Assembly: GCA_963799365.1 (NCBI GenBank)
Contig: CAWCWV010000007.1
Coordinates: 1 to 64,000, forward strand
DNA length: 64,000 bases
Direction of reading: 5' to 3'
Source: Marinirhabdus sp963799365
GTDB lineage: Bacteria; Bacteroidota; Bacteroidia; Flavobacteriales; Flavobacteriaceae
Positions 9,772-17,646 of the stretch are shown one piece after another (the first letter of the stretch is position 1; each line of letters begins with the position of its first letter). The notes under the pieces are model-generated. The model was not told the DNA's origin, did not search any database, and saw only the letters and a list, made by a program, of their open reading frames with translations. The translations under genes and the position numbers were made by a program.

Positions 9772-10729
9772 TAATTAAATATTCTGCTATTTTTTTTTCT
9801 ATATAATAATTGCACAGGGATGATACATTTGAAAATTGACCAACAGGATTGACCTCTAAAAAATAATACTTCTCTGATCCTTTTTCTTTTATCAAATCTA
9901 TTGACCCAGAAGTCATTTTAGTTAACTCAAGGAAATTAAAAATATTAACCTTAATTTTTTCACTCAGAGCATATTTTGAGACCCTGTTAGGTTTTACATA
10001 ATTATAATTTCTGTAGTCTAAACTTGTTGAATTATCAGACTGAGAAAAAATGGCCATAGGATATAATTGTTTATCAAAAAAGAAAACTCTCAATTCATAT
10101 TCTTTCTCGATACGTTCTTGAAATAGCGAAATAAAAAGATTATTCTCGTCAATTTTTTCTAGAACATCAGCATTAGCTTCGACGGTTAAAAAACTATAGG
10201 ACTCAGCCCCATTATCAATTTTGAGAAAATCAGAAATTGATTTCGAAATAACCTTAAAATTTTTCTTCTCTAAAAAAGAAGCAATTTCTTTTTTGTTGCT
10301 TGTAATCAACTGATCGGGAACATTAAAACCAGATTTTTTAGCCAAATCTAAAATTTCTAATTTATTAATTTCTAATTCATTTGGATAAGTAAGCCAGAGT
10401 TTTTTGGAAAGTTTATAATAGAGATAGTTTAAAATATTTTTCTTCTCACGAAATAAGTTTGATTGTATTCCAGATAAAAATTTGAAATCCCTGATTTGTA
10501 TTTGATTTATAATATTTGAAATATCACCACCACCTGTTCTGCGAAGCCAACATACCGTTATAGCATTTAAATCACAACCGTTTATATAGATGTTTCCATT
10601 TTTAATAGTAAGGTTTTCTGTCAAATTATCTATATTTAGTCTGACGTATTCGGCCCCATAATATTGCAACCAATCAATAACTCTGTCGGTTGTAAATTCT
10701 ATTTCACTTTTTGTAAGTATTAAAATCAT
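9740..10729 (-). CDS. ATP-grasp peptide maturase, grasp-with-spasm system
   Basis: The 329-residue protein has the order expected of ATP-grasp peptide-modifying enzymes: an N-terminal pre-ATP-grasp domain (ILILTKSEIEFTTDRVIDWL), a lid region with YPNELEINKLEILDLA and NVPDQLITSNKKEIASFLEK, the FQERIEKEYELRVFFF strand, and the Mg-binding SGSIDLIKEKG and FLEVNPVGQF motif near the C-terminus. The family resembles the microviridin and graspetide ligases, which form ester or amide links between side chains of a precursor; here the substrate should be the adjacent 63-aa peptide. It follows the precursor gene with a hairpin 8 nt before the ATG. Length and key residues look intact, so activity may persist even though later genes of the operon are broken. 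Confidence 0.88.
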   Translation of the reverse strand: MILILTKSEIEFTTDRVIDWLQYYGAEYVRLNIDNLTENLTIKNGNIYINGCDLNAITVCWLRRTGGGDISNIINQIQIRDFKFLSGIQSNLFREKKNILNYLYYKLSKKLWLTYPNELEINKLEILDLAKKSGFNVPDQLITSNKKEIASFLEKKNFKVISKSISDFLKIDNGAESYSFLTVEANADVLEKIDENNLFISLFQERIEKEYELRVFFFDKQLYPMAIFSQSDNSTSLDYRNYNYVKPNRVSKYALSEKIKVNIFNFLELTKMTSGSIDLIKEKGSEKYYFLEVNPVGQFSNVSSLCNYYIEKKIAEYLINEKNRVQETL

Positions 10730-10737
10730 AAAATAAA

Positions 10738-10763
10738 TACCTCTTAGCTTTCACTAAGAGGTA
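10738..10763 (-). promoter_or_regulatory. Intercistronic hairpin between precursor and ATP-grasp genes
   Basis: Perfect 10-bp arms (TACCTCTTAG and CTAAGAGGTA) with a 6-nt loop lie 23 nt after the precursor stop and end 8 nt before the ATP-grasp ATG. A T-rich stretch follows on the minus strand, so it could be a leaky terminator, an RNA end protector, or a translation block. Any of these would give more precursor than enzyme. Confidence 0.65.
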
Positions 10764-10786
10764 GGAGCGTTAATAAATATCAAAAT

Positions 10787-10978
10787 TTATAGATCTTGAC
10801 AAGGATCTGTTTGAGTATCTTCATGAGTATCCTCAACTGGAATTCCAGGTCTCCCGGGTATAGTAGAGATTGTTTGAGTCATTACTGTATGCTCTGTTGG
10901 TTGTCCTGTACAACCTCCAACAACTTCAGAGGTATTAGAAATTTCGAATTTTTTAAATTGTTCAATTGATTTTTTCAT
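10787..10978 (-). CDS. RiPP precursor peptide of the grasp-with-spasm system
   Basis: The 63-residue peptide has a charged leader (MKKSIEQFKKFEISNTSEVV) ending in Gly-Gly at residues 21-22, the C39-peptidase cleavage pattern. The core of 41 residues starts with Cys, is rich in Thr, Asp and Glu, contains a Pro-Gly segment (IPGRPGIPVED) and ends in DPCQDL. Threonines with nearby Glu and Asp are what an ATP-grasp ligase would need for side-chain ester rings; two cysteines could form a disulfide. It is the first gene of the minus-strand operon and is complete. Which residues are modified cannot be told from sequence. Confidence 0.85.
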   Translation of the reverse strand: MKKSIEQFKKFEISNTSEVVGGCTGQPTEHTVMTQTISTIPGRPGIPVEDTHEDTQTDPCQDL

Positions 10979-11038
10979 AGATTTAAAATAATAATTAACT
11001 TACTCTTTTTATAGGATTTTCAGCTTACTCCCTTGTGG

Positions 11039-11067
11039 TAAAAATATCATTTTTATATTTTTAACAA
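11039..11067 (-). promoter_or_regulatory. Putative promoter of the RiPP operon
   Basis: On the minus strand TTG (11067-11065) and TATTTTTA (11046-11039) are 18 bp apart, near the Bacteroidota TTG / TAnnTTTG pattern, about 60 bp upstream of the precursor ATG. The -7 box lacks the final G. Confidence 0.35.
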
Positions 11068-11112
11068 AAACATTATCACCAAAAAATTAAACGTTATTTT
11101 TAAATTAATATT

Positions 11113-12003
11113 ATGAAGCTCTATTTTAACTATCTGTTTGTGCTGGTTTTACCATTATTTATTTTCTCTTGTAACAATGAGAACCAAAATAACTATGTGC
11201 CAAAAAATCTAAGAATTTTGTCATCACAAGAGCTTTTAAATAGAGCAAAAAAAGACGATAGACCTAATATGGATAGTATCGTTTATAAAGATAGTTTAGG
11301 AAATATAGTTCCTATTGACTCTTTAATTACTATTCCAAATTTACACGAATGGACAGTTGATAGGTACGTCAATGAAAATGGTAAGATAAGAGAATTCGTC
11401 TTAAGGAAAGCAACATTAAAGGACATAGAGATTGAGGCTGATTTGAATAAACTATATGCACAGCACCCTACTACTTTAATTGAAGTTCGGGATGTTGACT
11501 GTGGTAAATTGAATGAAATATTACTTAATGTTTACAATGCTGATCAAAACATGCGCCAATCAAATGAACCTATTGATGCGAATGTTGATAGAGAAAATTT
11601 AGCGATTGTGATAAGTATTATTGAAAAATGCGGTGTCTCAACATTGTCAAAGGTTGGGGAAAACCAGATGAGTGCTATTTGGTTGGTTCTCCAGCATTCT
11701 GAATATTATTATATAAACAAGTATTTTTCTATTATAGAATCCTTGGTTGAGAATGGACATTTGCTTAAAAGCAACCTCGCCTTGATGCAAGATAGAAAAT
11801 TGTTATTCGAAAATAAACCCCAAATATATGGTTCTCAAATTTCAAAAAACCCTGTGACAGGTGAATATGAACTATACAACTTAATGAAACCAGAAGGAGT
11901 AAATGAACGTAGGAAACAAATGGGGCTAGGGCCTATTGAAGAATATCTCTCTATCTGGGATATTAAATTCGAGCCTGAAACATCTAAAACACTTATTGAA
12001 TAA
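11113..12003 (+). CDS. DUF6624-domain lipoprotein
   Basis: The 296-residue protein starts with a lipoprotein signal (hydrophobic segment to residue 19, lipobox LFIFSC with Cys20), so it is probably anchored in a membrane facing the periplasm or surface. The C-terminal part (about residues 130-290) shows the DUF6624 pattern: DQNMR, DRENLAIVISIIEKCG, SAIWLVLQHSEYY, LALMQDRKLL, QIYGSQ and ERRKQMGLGPIEEYL. The function of DUF6624 is unknown. It is divergently transcribed from the RiPP precursor with a 134-bp AT-rich shared upstream region. Association with the RiPP locus is possible but not shown. The start ATG is the only sensible one. Confidence 0.75.
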   Translation: MKLYFNYLFVLVLPLFIFSCNNENQNNYVPKNLRILSSQELLNRAKKDDRPNMDSIVYKDSLGNIVPIDSLITIPNLHEWTVDRYVNENGKIREFVLRKATLKDIEIEADLNKLYAQHPTTLIEVRDVDCGKLNEILLNVYNADQNMRQSNEPIDANVDRENLAIVISIIEKCGVSTLSKVGENQMSAIWLVLQHSEYYYINKYFSIIESLVENGHLLKSNLALMQDRKLLFENKPQIYGSQISKNPVTGEYELYNLMKPEGVNERRKQMGLGPIEEYLSIWDIKFEPETSKTLIE

Positions 12004-12179
12004 TTACGTCAACCTCTAGAAATTTTGTTTTTTTAAGTATTATTATAGATATAATGTCATCTTATAGTAAAAAAATTAAACAAATGATTTTGAAAGTATT
12101 TGAAGAGTAAATCTTATGTTAACAAATAAAGTAAAGTTTCTATGGGATTTAAAGACTCGTCATTAAATAGATTTTTTTT

Positions 12180-12466
12180 TAATTACTTAAAGTTGGAGTG
12201 GTTATTTTATCTGTTCTGTCCGCAAGTCCATTCAAGATAAGCACTAATATCAAAATTTGCAGAAAGAAGGAACTACTGAGCTAACTGAAGATTTATTAGA
12301 ATGGGCTGACAAAGTTTATGTGATGGAAAAGAAACATCTTGAACAGATTCAGAAACATACAGGTTCTGAGTATTTCTCAAGAATTTACGTATTAGGTTTT
12401 CCTGATATCTACAAATATTATGATGCTGATTTGATCACGATTTTGGAAGAGAAGGTGTCTTTCTAA
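12180..12466 (+). pseudogene. Remnant of a low-molecular-weight tyrosine phosphatase-like protein
   Basis: The open part (12257-12466, TTG at its start) carries TEDLLEWADKVYVMEKKHLE and PDIYKYYDADLITILEEKV, matching the C-terminal two thirds of the small phosphatase-like proteins of Bacteroidota. The N-terminal P-loop (CX5R) is not present in frame; traces such as SVLSAS and SVRKSIQ occur in two other frames at 12210-12240. The gene is therefore frameshifted and inactive. A palindromic terminator follows at 12512. Confidence 0.6.
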
Positions 12467-12511
12467 AACTACTATCATAGTGGTAAAAACATCCTAAAAA
12501 GCATCAAATCT

Positions 12512-12530
12512 ACCATTATAATGGTTTTTT
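12512..12530 (+). terminator. Rho-independent terminator
   Basis: A 14-bp palindrome (ACCATTATAATGGT) is followed directly by a run of T on the plus strand, downstream of the phosphatase remnant. Confidence 0.5.
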
Positions 12531-12817
12531 AACTCTCCTCCGATTTGAGATTCTTCAACTACATATCTTAGTAAACTTTCGAGAAAAACACTAAAAATTG
12601 GTACTTTACTCGAAAGTTTACTATACCCGAGCTTCATAATTCAATTTGAATTCATTTATGGGGTTTTGTACACTCAACTCGCATAAACACCCAAAAAATC
12701 ACAAACTTTTGTTAAAAAGGGGCGAATTCGGTGTCACTAAATTTTAAGAGGCGTTTTAAGCCTTATAAAACCTCAAAAAATGAGATTTTGGATAGTTCCT
12801 TCCTCTCTGCAAAAGGA

Positions 12818-12845
12818 AACCAGCAACTAATGTTGCTGGTTTTTC
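12818..12845 (+). terminator. Terminator-like hairpin
   Basis: Arms AACCAGCAAC and GTTGCTGGTT with a TAAT loop are followed by TTTC. It leads into the inverted and tandem repeats that follow, and no intact gene ends just before it. Confidence 0.4.
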
Positions 12846-12899
12846 ATTTCAAAATTAAAGCCGAGCTTGCTCGAAGCTTTATTTTTGAAATGAAAAACC
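12838..12899. repeat. Inverted repeat at the head of the 118-bp array
   Basis: Arms of 23 bp (12838-12860 and 12877-12899) match in 22 positions around a 16-bp centre. The right arm is the start of the first 118-bp tandem unit, so the array opens with a reversed copy of its own first bases. Confidence 0.7.
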
Positions 12900-13445
12900 C
12901 AAGCCCCTTTTTTCGGGGCTTGTTGGTTTCTATGCTTGCCATGGATTCTTCAATTGGGATCAACGCAGTTAATCCCAATCTCGAAGGCTCGAAGCTTTAT
13001 TTTTGAAATGAAAAACCCAAGCCCCTTTTTTCGGGGCTTGTTGGTTTCTATGCTTGCCATGGATTCTTCAATTGGGATCAACGCAGTTAATCCCAATCTC
13101 GAAGGCTCGAAGCTTTATTTTTGAAATGAAAAACCCAAGCCCCTTTTTTCGGGGCTTGTTGGTTTATATGCTTGCCATGGATTCCTCAATTGGGATCAAC
13201 GTAGTTAATCCCAAGCCCTATGGCTTGTAGTGGTTTTTGAAATAAAAAAGACCTAAAAATGGCTTTTTTGCCATTTTGGGATTTGTATGCTTGCAAAGAT
13301 TCCCAATTTGGGATCAACGTAGTTAATCCCATTCTCTAAGGCTCGAAGCTTTATTTTTGAAATGAAAAACTTAAGCCCCTTTTTTGGGCTTGTTGGTTTC
13401 TATACTTGCTCAAGATTGCTTAATTGGGATCAACATAATTAATCC
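12871..13445. repeat. Five-unit 118-bp tandem repeat with two hairpins per unit
   Basis: Units start at 12871, 12989, 13107, 13225 and 13343, exactly 118 bp apart; the last is truncated near 13445. Each holds a GC-rich hairpin with a T-rich loop (AAGCCCC / GGGGCTT) and a second hairpin TGGGAT / ATCCCA around a GCA loop. Unit 4 has a different first stem (AAAATGGC / GCCATTTT) but keeps the T6 loop and the 118-bp period. Short plus-strand frames across the array are by-products of the repetition. There are no spacers of variable sequence, so it is not a CRISPR. Confidence 0.9.
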
Positions 13446-13835
13446 TGTACGAAGCATAGATTCAGAAATAAATATAAATCAGTTTATCTGTAGAACTAGA
13501 AGTGCCACCTTTCACTCTATTAAAGTATACATGATTCAAATAAATTCATTGTTTTAAAGCTTTGGTTATAGGTTGAATTTCTTTTACATATATATATGAG
13601 TCCAATTTTTTTGGCGGGAACTTATAAAAGCAGTACTTTTCAAATCCGTTTTGGCTTTTAAATTCATATTTAAGAGTTATTGGGGCTAAAAAACAACAAA
13701 TATTCTTAAATCGTAAATTTATATCCGCTGAAATACAAGTGTTTATTAGCGAGAGGCAAATTTTATGTTGCAGAATACCATAATAATTTTATATCTTTAA
13801 ACCTTTAACTAAAAACAAACTTTAAGTCGATAGCA
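13446..13835. other. Intergenic region upstream of exbB
   Basis: AT-rich, no open frame of note, no clear RNA gene. It contains the probable exbB promoter at 13768-13799. Confidence 0.5.
13768..13799 (+). promoter_or_regulatory. Putative exbB operon promoter
   Basis: TTG (13768-13770) and TATCTTTA (13792-13799) with a 21-bp spacer approximate the Bacteroidota promoter pattern, 36 bp before the exbB ATG. Confidence 0.4.
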
Positions 13836-14639
13836 ATGAAAAAATTATTTTCAATTATGGCAATTGCCGCACTAGTTTTTGCGGGATCGTTAAATGCAAA
13901 CGCAACTGTAGCTAATACTACACCAACTGGCGTGCAACAATTAACTCAAGCAGCTACAGTAACCTTCCTTCAAGAAGATGATACAGCAGCAGACACAGAT
14001 GACCGTGGATGGCATCAAAAATTAAAAGAACGTTTTGTAGAAGGGGGTCCAGAATTTATGGGGATTGTACTTCTTTGTTTAATTCTAGGATTAGCAATTG
14101 CTATTGAAAGAATTATATACCTTAACCTTTCTACCACAAACACACAAAAATTGGCTCAAGATGTAGAAGATGCCCTTAATAGTGGTGGTATTGAAGCTGC
14201 AAAAGAGGTTTGTAGAAATACAAAAGGACCTGTTGCTTCTATTTACTATCAAGGACTTGATCGTGCTGACGAGAGTATCGATGCTGCAGAGAAAGCTGTA
14301 GTTGCTTACGGTGGTGTGCAAATGGGACAATTAGAGAAAAACGTTTCCTGGATTTCATTATTTATTGCCTTGGCACCAATGCTTGGTTTCATGGGTACGG
14401 TAATTGGGATGATTATTGCATTCGATAAAATTGCTGCAGCGGGTGACATGAACCCTTCACTGGTAGCAGGAGGTATTAAAGTAGCACTTTTAACAACCGT
14501 ATTTGGTTTGATCGTGGCTATTATCCTTCAGATTTTCTACAACTATATTATTGCAAAAATCGACCGTATTGTAAACAGTATGGAAGATGCGTCTATTACA
14601 TTAATAGATATGTTAGTTGACTATAAAAGCAGAAAATAA
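13836..14639 (+). CDS. exbB: MotA/TolQ/ExbB proton channel family protein
   Basis: The 267-residue protein has an N-terminal signal-like hydrophobic segment (residues 4-22), an acidic linker, then the ExbB core: membrane segments at about 74-92, 171-196 and 214-241 with the family motif LAPMLGFMGTVIGMIIAF and AGGIKVALLTTVFGLIVAI. ExbB forms the pentameric proton channel that, with ExbD, powers TonB-dependent outer-membrane transport. The extra N-terminal extension is usual in Bacteroidota. It is the first gene of a five-gene plus-strand set with a small membrane protein, two ExbD proteins and a porin-like protein. Confidence 0.93.
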   Translation: MKKLFSIMAIAALVFAGSLNANATVANTTPTGVQQLTQAATVTFLQEDDTAADTDDRGWHQKLKERFVEGGPEFMGIVLLCLILGLAIAIERIIYLNLSTTNTQKLAQDVEDALNSGGIEAAKEVCRNTKGPVASIYYQGLDRADESIDAAEKAVVAYGGVQMGQLEKNVSWISLFIALAPMLGFMGTVIGMIIAFDKIAAAGDMNPSLVAGGIKVALLTTVFGLIVAIILQIFYNYIIAKIDRIVNSMEDASITLIDMLVDYKSRK

Positions 14640-14659
14640 TTTAAAACACACCATATAAT

Positions 14660-15070
14660 ATGGCTTTACATAAAATTTTTAAAATCATAGGAATCGTTCT
14701 TGGACTTCTAGGAGTTGTTTGTATGGCAATGCTATTGTCTGGAAACGAGTCTGCTCAGGATTGGTTAATATACGTTGGGTATATTGTCTTTGCTGTAACC
14801 GTAGTTATAGTATTAGTATTCGTCCTAAAAGGAGTTTTTGAAGGTGACATTAAGAAAACACTAATTTCGATAGGAGTATTTGCTGCCGTTATCATTGTTT
14901 CTTACGTGTTGGCCGATAGTACCCCTATGCAACTTCCGGATGACGGAGGTATGACATCAGAATCTGGCTCGAAATGGGTTGGAACTGGCTTGTACACTTT
15001 TTACATTCTGGCCATAGTAGCTGTTGCATTAATGGTATTTAGCGGATTCAAAAAAATAACAAACAGATAA
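14660..15070 (+). CDS. Small four-helix membrane protein in the exbB-exbD operon
   Basis: The 136-residue protein has hydrophobic segments at about 7-27, 34-57, 68-85 and 108-130 and a short acidic periplasmic loop around 88-105. I know no function for it; it is commonly found between exbB and exbD in Flavobacteriia. Its stop overlaps the exbD start (TAATG at 15068-15072), so the two are translationally coupled. A role as an accessory subunit of the proton channel is inference. Confidence 0.85.
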   Translation: MALHKIFKIIGIVLGLLGVVCMAMLLSGNESAQDWLIYVGYIVFAVTVVIVLVFVLKGVFEGDIKKTLISIGVFAAVIIVSYVLADSTPMQLPDDGGMTSESGSKWVGTGLYTFYILAIVAVALMVFSGFKKITNR

Positions 15071-15699
15071 TGGCAAGAAGAGCAACACCAGAAGTTAATG
15101 CTGGGTCTATGGCGGACATCGCATTCCTATTACTTATTTTTTTCTTGGTAACTACTACCATTGAAAAGGATAAAGGAATTGCACGTCAGTTACCACCTAA
15201 GCAAGACGAAAACGTGCCGCCACCACCACTTAAACAGAAGAATATCTTTATAGTGAGTGTGAACCAGAATGATCAGTTATTGGTTGAAGAAGAGCTCATG
15301 GAGCTGAAAGACCTTAAGAAAGCAGCTATCGAATTTCTAGACAATGGAGGCGCGCCTTCAGGCAGTCCTGAATATTGCAACTATTGTAAAGGTAAAAGAG
15401 ATCCAAGTTCTTCAGATAATCCAGACAAAGCAGTTATTTCAGTTCAGAACGACCGCTTAACATCTTACAGGATGTACATCGCAGTTCAAAACGAACTGGT
15501 AGGTGCTTATAACGATCTTCGTAACAGAGAATCTGTACGTCTTTTTGGACCAAACTTTGTGTATACAGATATTAAAAATGCGATTAACGAAGGTAAGTAT
15601 CAAGGAAATATAGAAACAGCTCAAGACAAACTTGAGCAAGTTCAAAACTTATTCCCTTTGAAACTGTCTGAAGCTGAACCGAAGAAACGGGGCGAATAA
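15070..15699 (+). CDS. exbD: ExbD/TolR biopolymer transport protein, first copy
   Basis: The 209-residue protein has the ExbD layout: a short cytoplasmic N-terminus, one membrane helix at about 15-31 with the essential proton-carrying Asp16 (SMADIAFLLLIFFLVTT), and a periplasmic domain. A periplasmic insertion near residues 95-120 carries a Cys pair (CNYCKG), unusual compared with proteobacterial ExbD but seen in Bacteroidota. It is coupled to the upstream gene by a one-base overlap and followed after 13 bp by a second ExbD, which suggests mixed ExbD subunits in one ExbB channel. Confidence 0.92.
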   Translation: MARRATPEVNAGSMADIAFLLLIFFLVTTTIEKDKGIARQLPPKQDENVPPPPLKQKNIFIVSVNQNDQLLVEEELMELKDLKKAAIEFLDNGGAPSGSPEYCNYCKGKRDPSSSDNPDKAVISVQNDRLTSYRMYIAVQNELVGAYNDLRNRESVRLFGPNFVYTDIKNAINEGKYQGNIETAQDKLEQVQNLFPLKLSEAEPKKRGE

Positions 15700-15712
15700 A
15701 ACATAGAAGAAT

Positions 15713-16189
15713 ATGTCAAAATTTAACAAGAAAAAAGGCGGTGAATTGCCACCAGTAAATACAGCATCATTACCAGATATTGTATTTATGCTATTATTTT
15801 TCTTTATGGTTGTAACAGTACTTCGTAACAATGAGTTAATGATAAAGAACGACTTGCCTAAGGCAAACGAAGTTGAAAAACTTAAAAAAGACCGTTCTGT
15901 ATTTATTTTCGCAGGAAAGCCTAGTCCTAACTATCAAGCTAAGTTTGGTACCGAAGGAAAGATTCAGATTGGTGATAAATTTACCGATGTTTCTAGCCTT
16001 CAGTATGCATTAACCGAAAAGCGCGACAAACTGCGTCCCGAATTACAGGAGCGTGTAGTTGTAGCTTTAAAAGTTGATAAAGAAACCAATACAGGTTTAG
16101 TAACCGACATTAAAGAAGAATTAAGAGAACTTAATATGGTAAAGATTATATATATAACAACTCCAGGAACCGAGTTGGATAACAAATAA
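15713..16189 (+). CDS. exbD: ExbD/TolR biopolymer transport protein, second copy
   Basis: The 158-residue protein has its membrane helix at about 21-38 with the proton-carrying Asp22 (ASLPDIVFMLLFFFMVVT) and a compact periplasmic domain ending in IKIIYITTPG-like sequence. It is shorter than the first copy and lacks the Cys pair. Paired ExbD genes are typical for the clade. A strong terminator hairpin lies 21 bp after the stop. Confidence 0.92.
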   Translation: MSKFNKKKGGELPPVNTASLPDIVFMLLFFFMVVTVLRNNELMIKNDLPKANEVEKLKKDRSVFIFAGKPSPNYQAKFGTEGKIQIGDKFTDVSSLQYALTEKRDKLRPELQERVVVALKVDKETNTGLVTDIKEELRELNMVKIIYITTPGTELDNK

Positions 16190-16210
16190 TTTTCCAAACA
16201 AACTATTTGA

Positions 16211-16242
16211 AACGCCTTGAATTACTTCAAGGCGTTTTTTTT
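16211..16242 (+). terminator. Terminator of the exbB-exbD operon
   Basis: Perfect arms AACGCCTTGAA and TTCAAGGCGTT with a 4-nt loop are followed by a run of T. It lies between exbD and the porin-like gene. Confidence 0.85.
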
Positions 16243-16278
16243 ATGTTATATTTTGAAATAAAAGTATCTTTAACCCTT

Positions 16279-17046
16279 ATGAAGGGTATGAATAAATTTA
16301 TATTAATCTTGTTTGTAGGTCTCATAGGACCATTTTTATTTGGACAGGAAAGTGATAGCCTCTCTAACAATACCAACGGAAAATTAGGTGCTGGTTTACA
16401 ATTCAAAAAGAATAAAGATACTATTGGTGATCTCAGGTATAGAGAAGACCAATTTTACTTAGGCGTTACCTATAACCTTTTATCCAGTGTTCCTTCAGCA
16501 GTAAATATTAGTGGTCTCTCTGGCGGCATTCATTTTGGTTTTTTAAGAGACATGCCTATAAATGAACGCAGAAATATTGCCATTGCAGTAGGGGCAGGAT
16601 TAAGCTTTGATGCCTATGGTAATACCCTTTTTATTGGAGAAAGCCCACAAGAACAAACAATTTTTACGATCCTCACCAACGATGACTTTGATTTTAATTT
16701 TAATAGATTTAGTACTGCTGTGATTGAAGCACCCATTGAGTTGCGTTGGAGAAGCTCTACTCCTACAAAATATGGCTTTTGGAGAGTGTACGCTGGGTTT
16801 AGAGTAGGGTATGCCTATTGGTACAAAGCAAGGTTCCAACAGGATGGGAATGAAGTAACACAAACAGATATCCCAGAGTTCAACCAAACCCGCTTAGCGG
16901 CTACACTAAGTTTTGGCTATAACAAAATAAATTTTTATGCCTATTATAGCATCAATCCCTTCTTTGATGGTGCTGTGACCACCAATACCCAAGAGAAGGT
17001 AGAATTCAGAACTATTAAATTGGGAATCCTCTTCTACATTCTATAA
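16279..17046 (+). CDS. Porin-family outer-membrane beta-barrel protein
   Basis: About 255 residues: a signal peptide (MNKFILILFVGLIGPFLFGQ) followed by alternating amphipathic strands (GLQFKKNKDTIGDLRY, YLGVTYNLL, GGIHFGFLRD, FWRVYAGFRVGYAYWYKARF) and a C-terminal strand ending in FRTIKLGILFYIL, the pattern of small outer-membrane barrels. The frame extends upstream to 16207 through the exbD terminator, but that start would be TTG inside a hairpin; the ATGs at 16279 and 16288 both lead directly into the signal peptide. The cargo is unknown. It converges on the minus-strand gene at 17041, overlapping by six bases. Confidence 0.8.
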   Translation: MKGMNKFILILFVGLIGPFLFGQESDSLSNNTNGKLGAGLQFKKNKDTIGDLRYREDQFYLGVTYNLLSSVPSAVNISGLSGGIHFGFLRDMPINERRNIAIAVGAGLSFDAYGNTLFIGESPQEQTIFTILTNDDFDFNFNRFSTAVIEAPIELRWRSSTPTKYGFWRVYAGFRVGYAYWYKARFQQDGNEVTQTDIPEFNQTRLAATLSFGYNKINFYAYYSINPFFDGAVTTNTQEKVEFRTIKLGILFYIL

Positions 17047-17646
17047 CCAGAAAGTAACTAAAAGTAATTGTGGCATTAGACCAATAAAAAAACCTCCAAT
17101 GAGTTCTGGATAGGTATGCGATTTGGTATGTAATCTAGAAGACGCTACCCAGCCGTTACCTATAAAGAAAATACAAAGCCAGACCAACATGTTTATCTTG
17201 AAATGAACGCTTAACACTATTAAAAACATGGTAACACCAGCAATACCCATTTGGTGAAGGCTCACTTTAAATTTTAGGAATGCTAAAATTAGAGCGCTAA
17301 TTCCAGAAAATAATATACCTACAAAAAAATAATACATTTCTGGTGTGTAAATAGGATCAAAAACCAGTTTTATAATCAATACTAATAACACGCATTGTAG
17401 CGCCAGAGGCACCTTTCGTTCTTTTACATCTTCAAGATGCATGGAGTGTATAGTACCTAAATTACGTAAGAGGAAAAAGGTAACAATAGGAATGCAAATA
17501 GTGATAATAACAACGGCCACGAGTCTGGATTGTAGTAAGCCAGGTTCTACATACCTTGGGGTAACAATAAAATACAATAAAGTACCCAGAAAGGGCATAA
17601 GCAAAGGATGTAATAGGTAAGCGCCTATGCGTAAGAAGTAATTCAT
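17041..17646 (-). CDS. PAP2-superfamily-like integral membrane protein
   Basis: The 201-residue protein is almost entirely hydrophobic with about six membrane helices. The pattern KERKVPLAL after helix 2, LHQMGIAGVTMF, and SRLHTKSHTYPELIGGFFIG near the C-terminus recalls the PAP2-like membrane proteins of Bacteroidota, where His and Arg residues form a phosphatase site, but the full PAP2 signature is not evident. It starts in a TAATG overlap with the rpoN stop, so it is co-translated with rpoN. Function unknown. Confidence 0.75.
   Translation of the reverse strand: MNYFLRIGAYLLHPLLMPFLGTLLYFIVTPRYVEPGLLQSRLVAVVIITICIPIVTFFLLRNLGTIHSMHLEDVKERKVPLALQCVLLVLIIKLVFDPIYTPEMYYFFVGILFSGISALILAFLKFKVSLHQMGIAGVTMFLIVLSVHFKINMLVWLCIFFIGNGWVASSRLHTKSHTYPELIGGFFIGLMPQLLLVTFWL

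Noticed and set aside
12731..13124. Two overlapping protein frames within the repeat array
   Set aside because: They exist only because the repeat lacks stops in that frame; their sequence repeats with the DNA and has no domain.
12871..13445. CRISPR array
   Set aside because: The units are contiguous near-identical 118-bp repeats with no variable spacers and no cas genes nearby.
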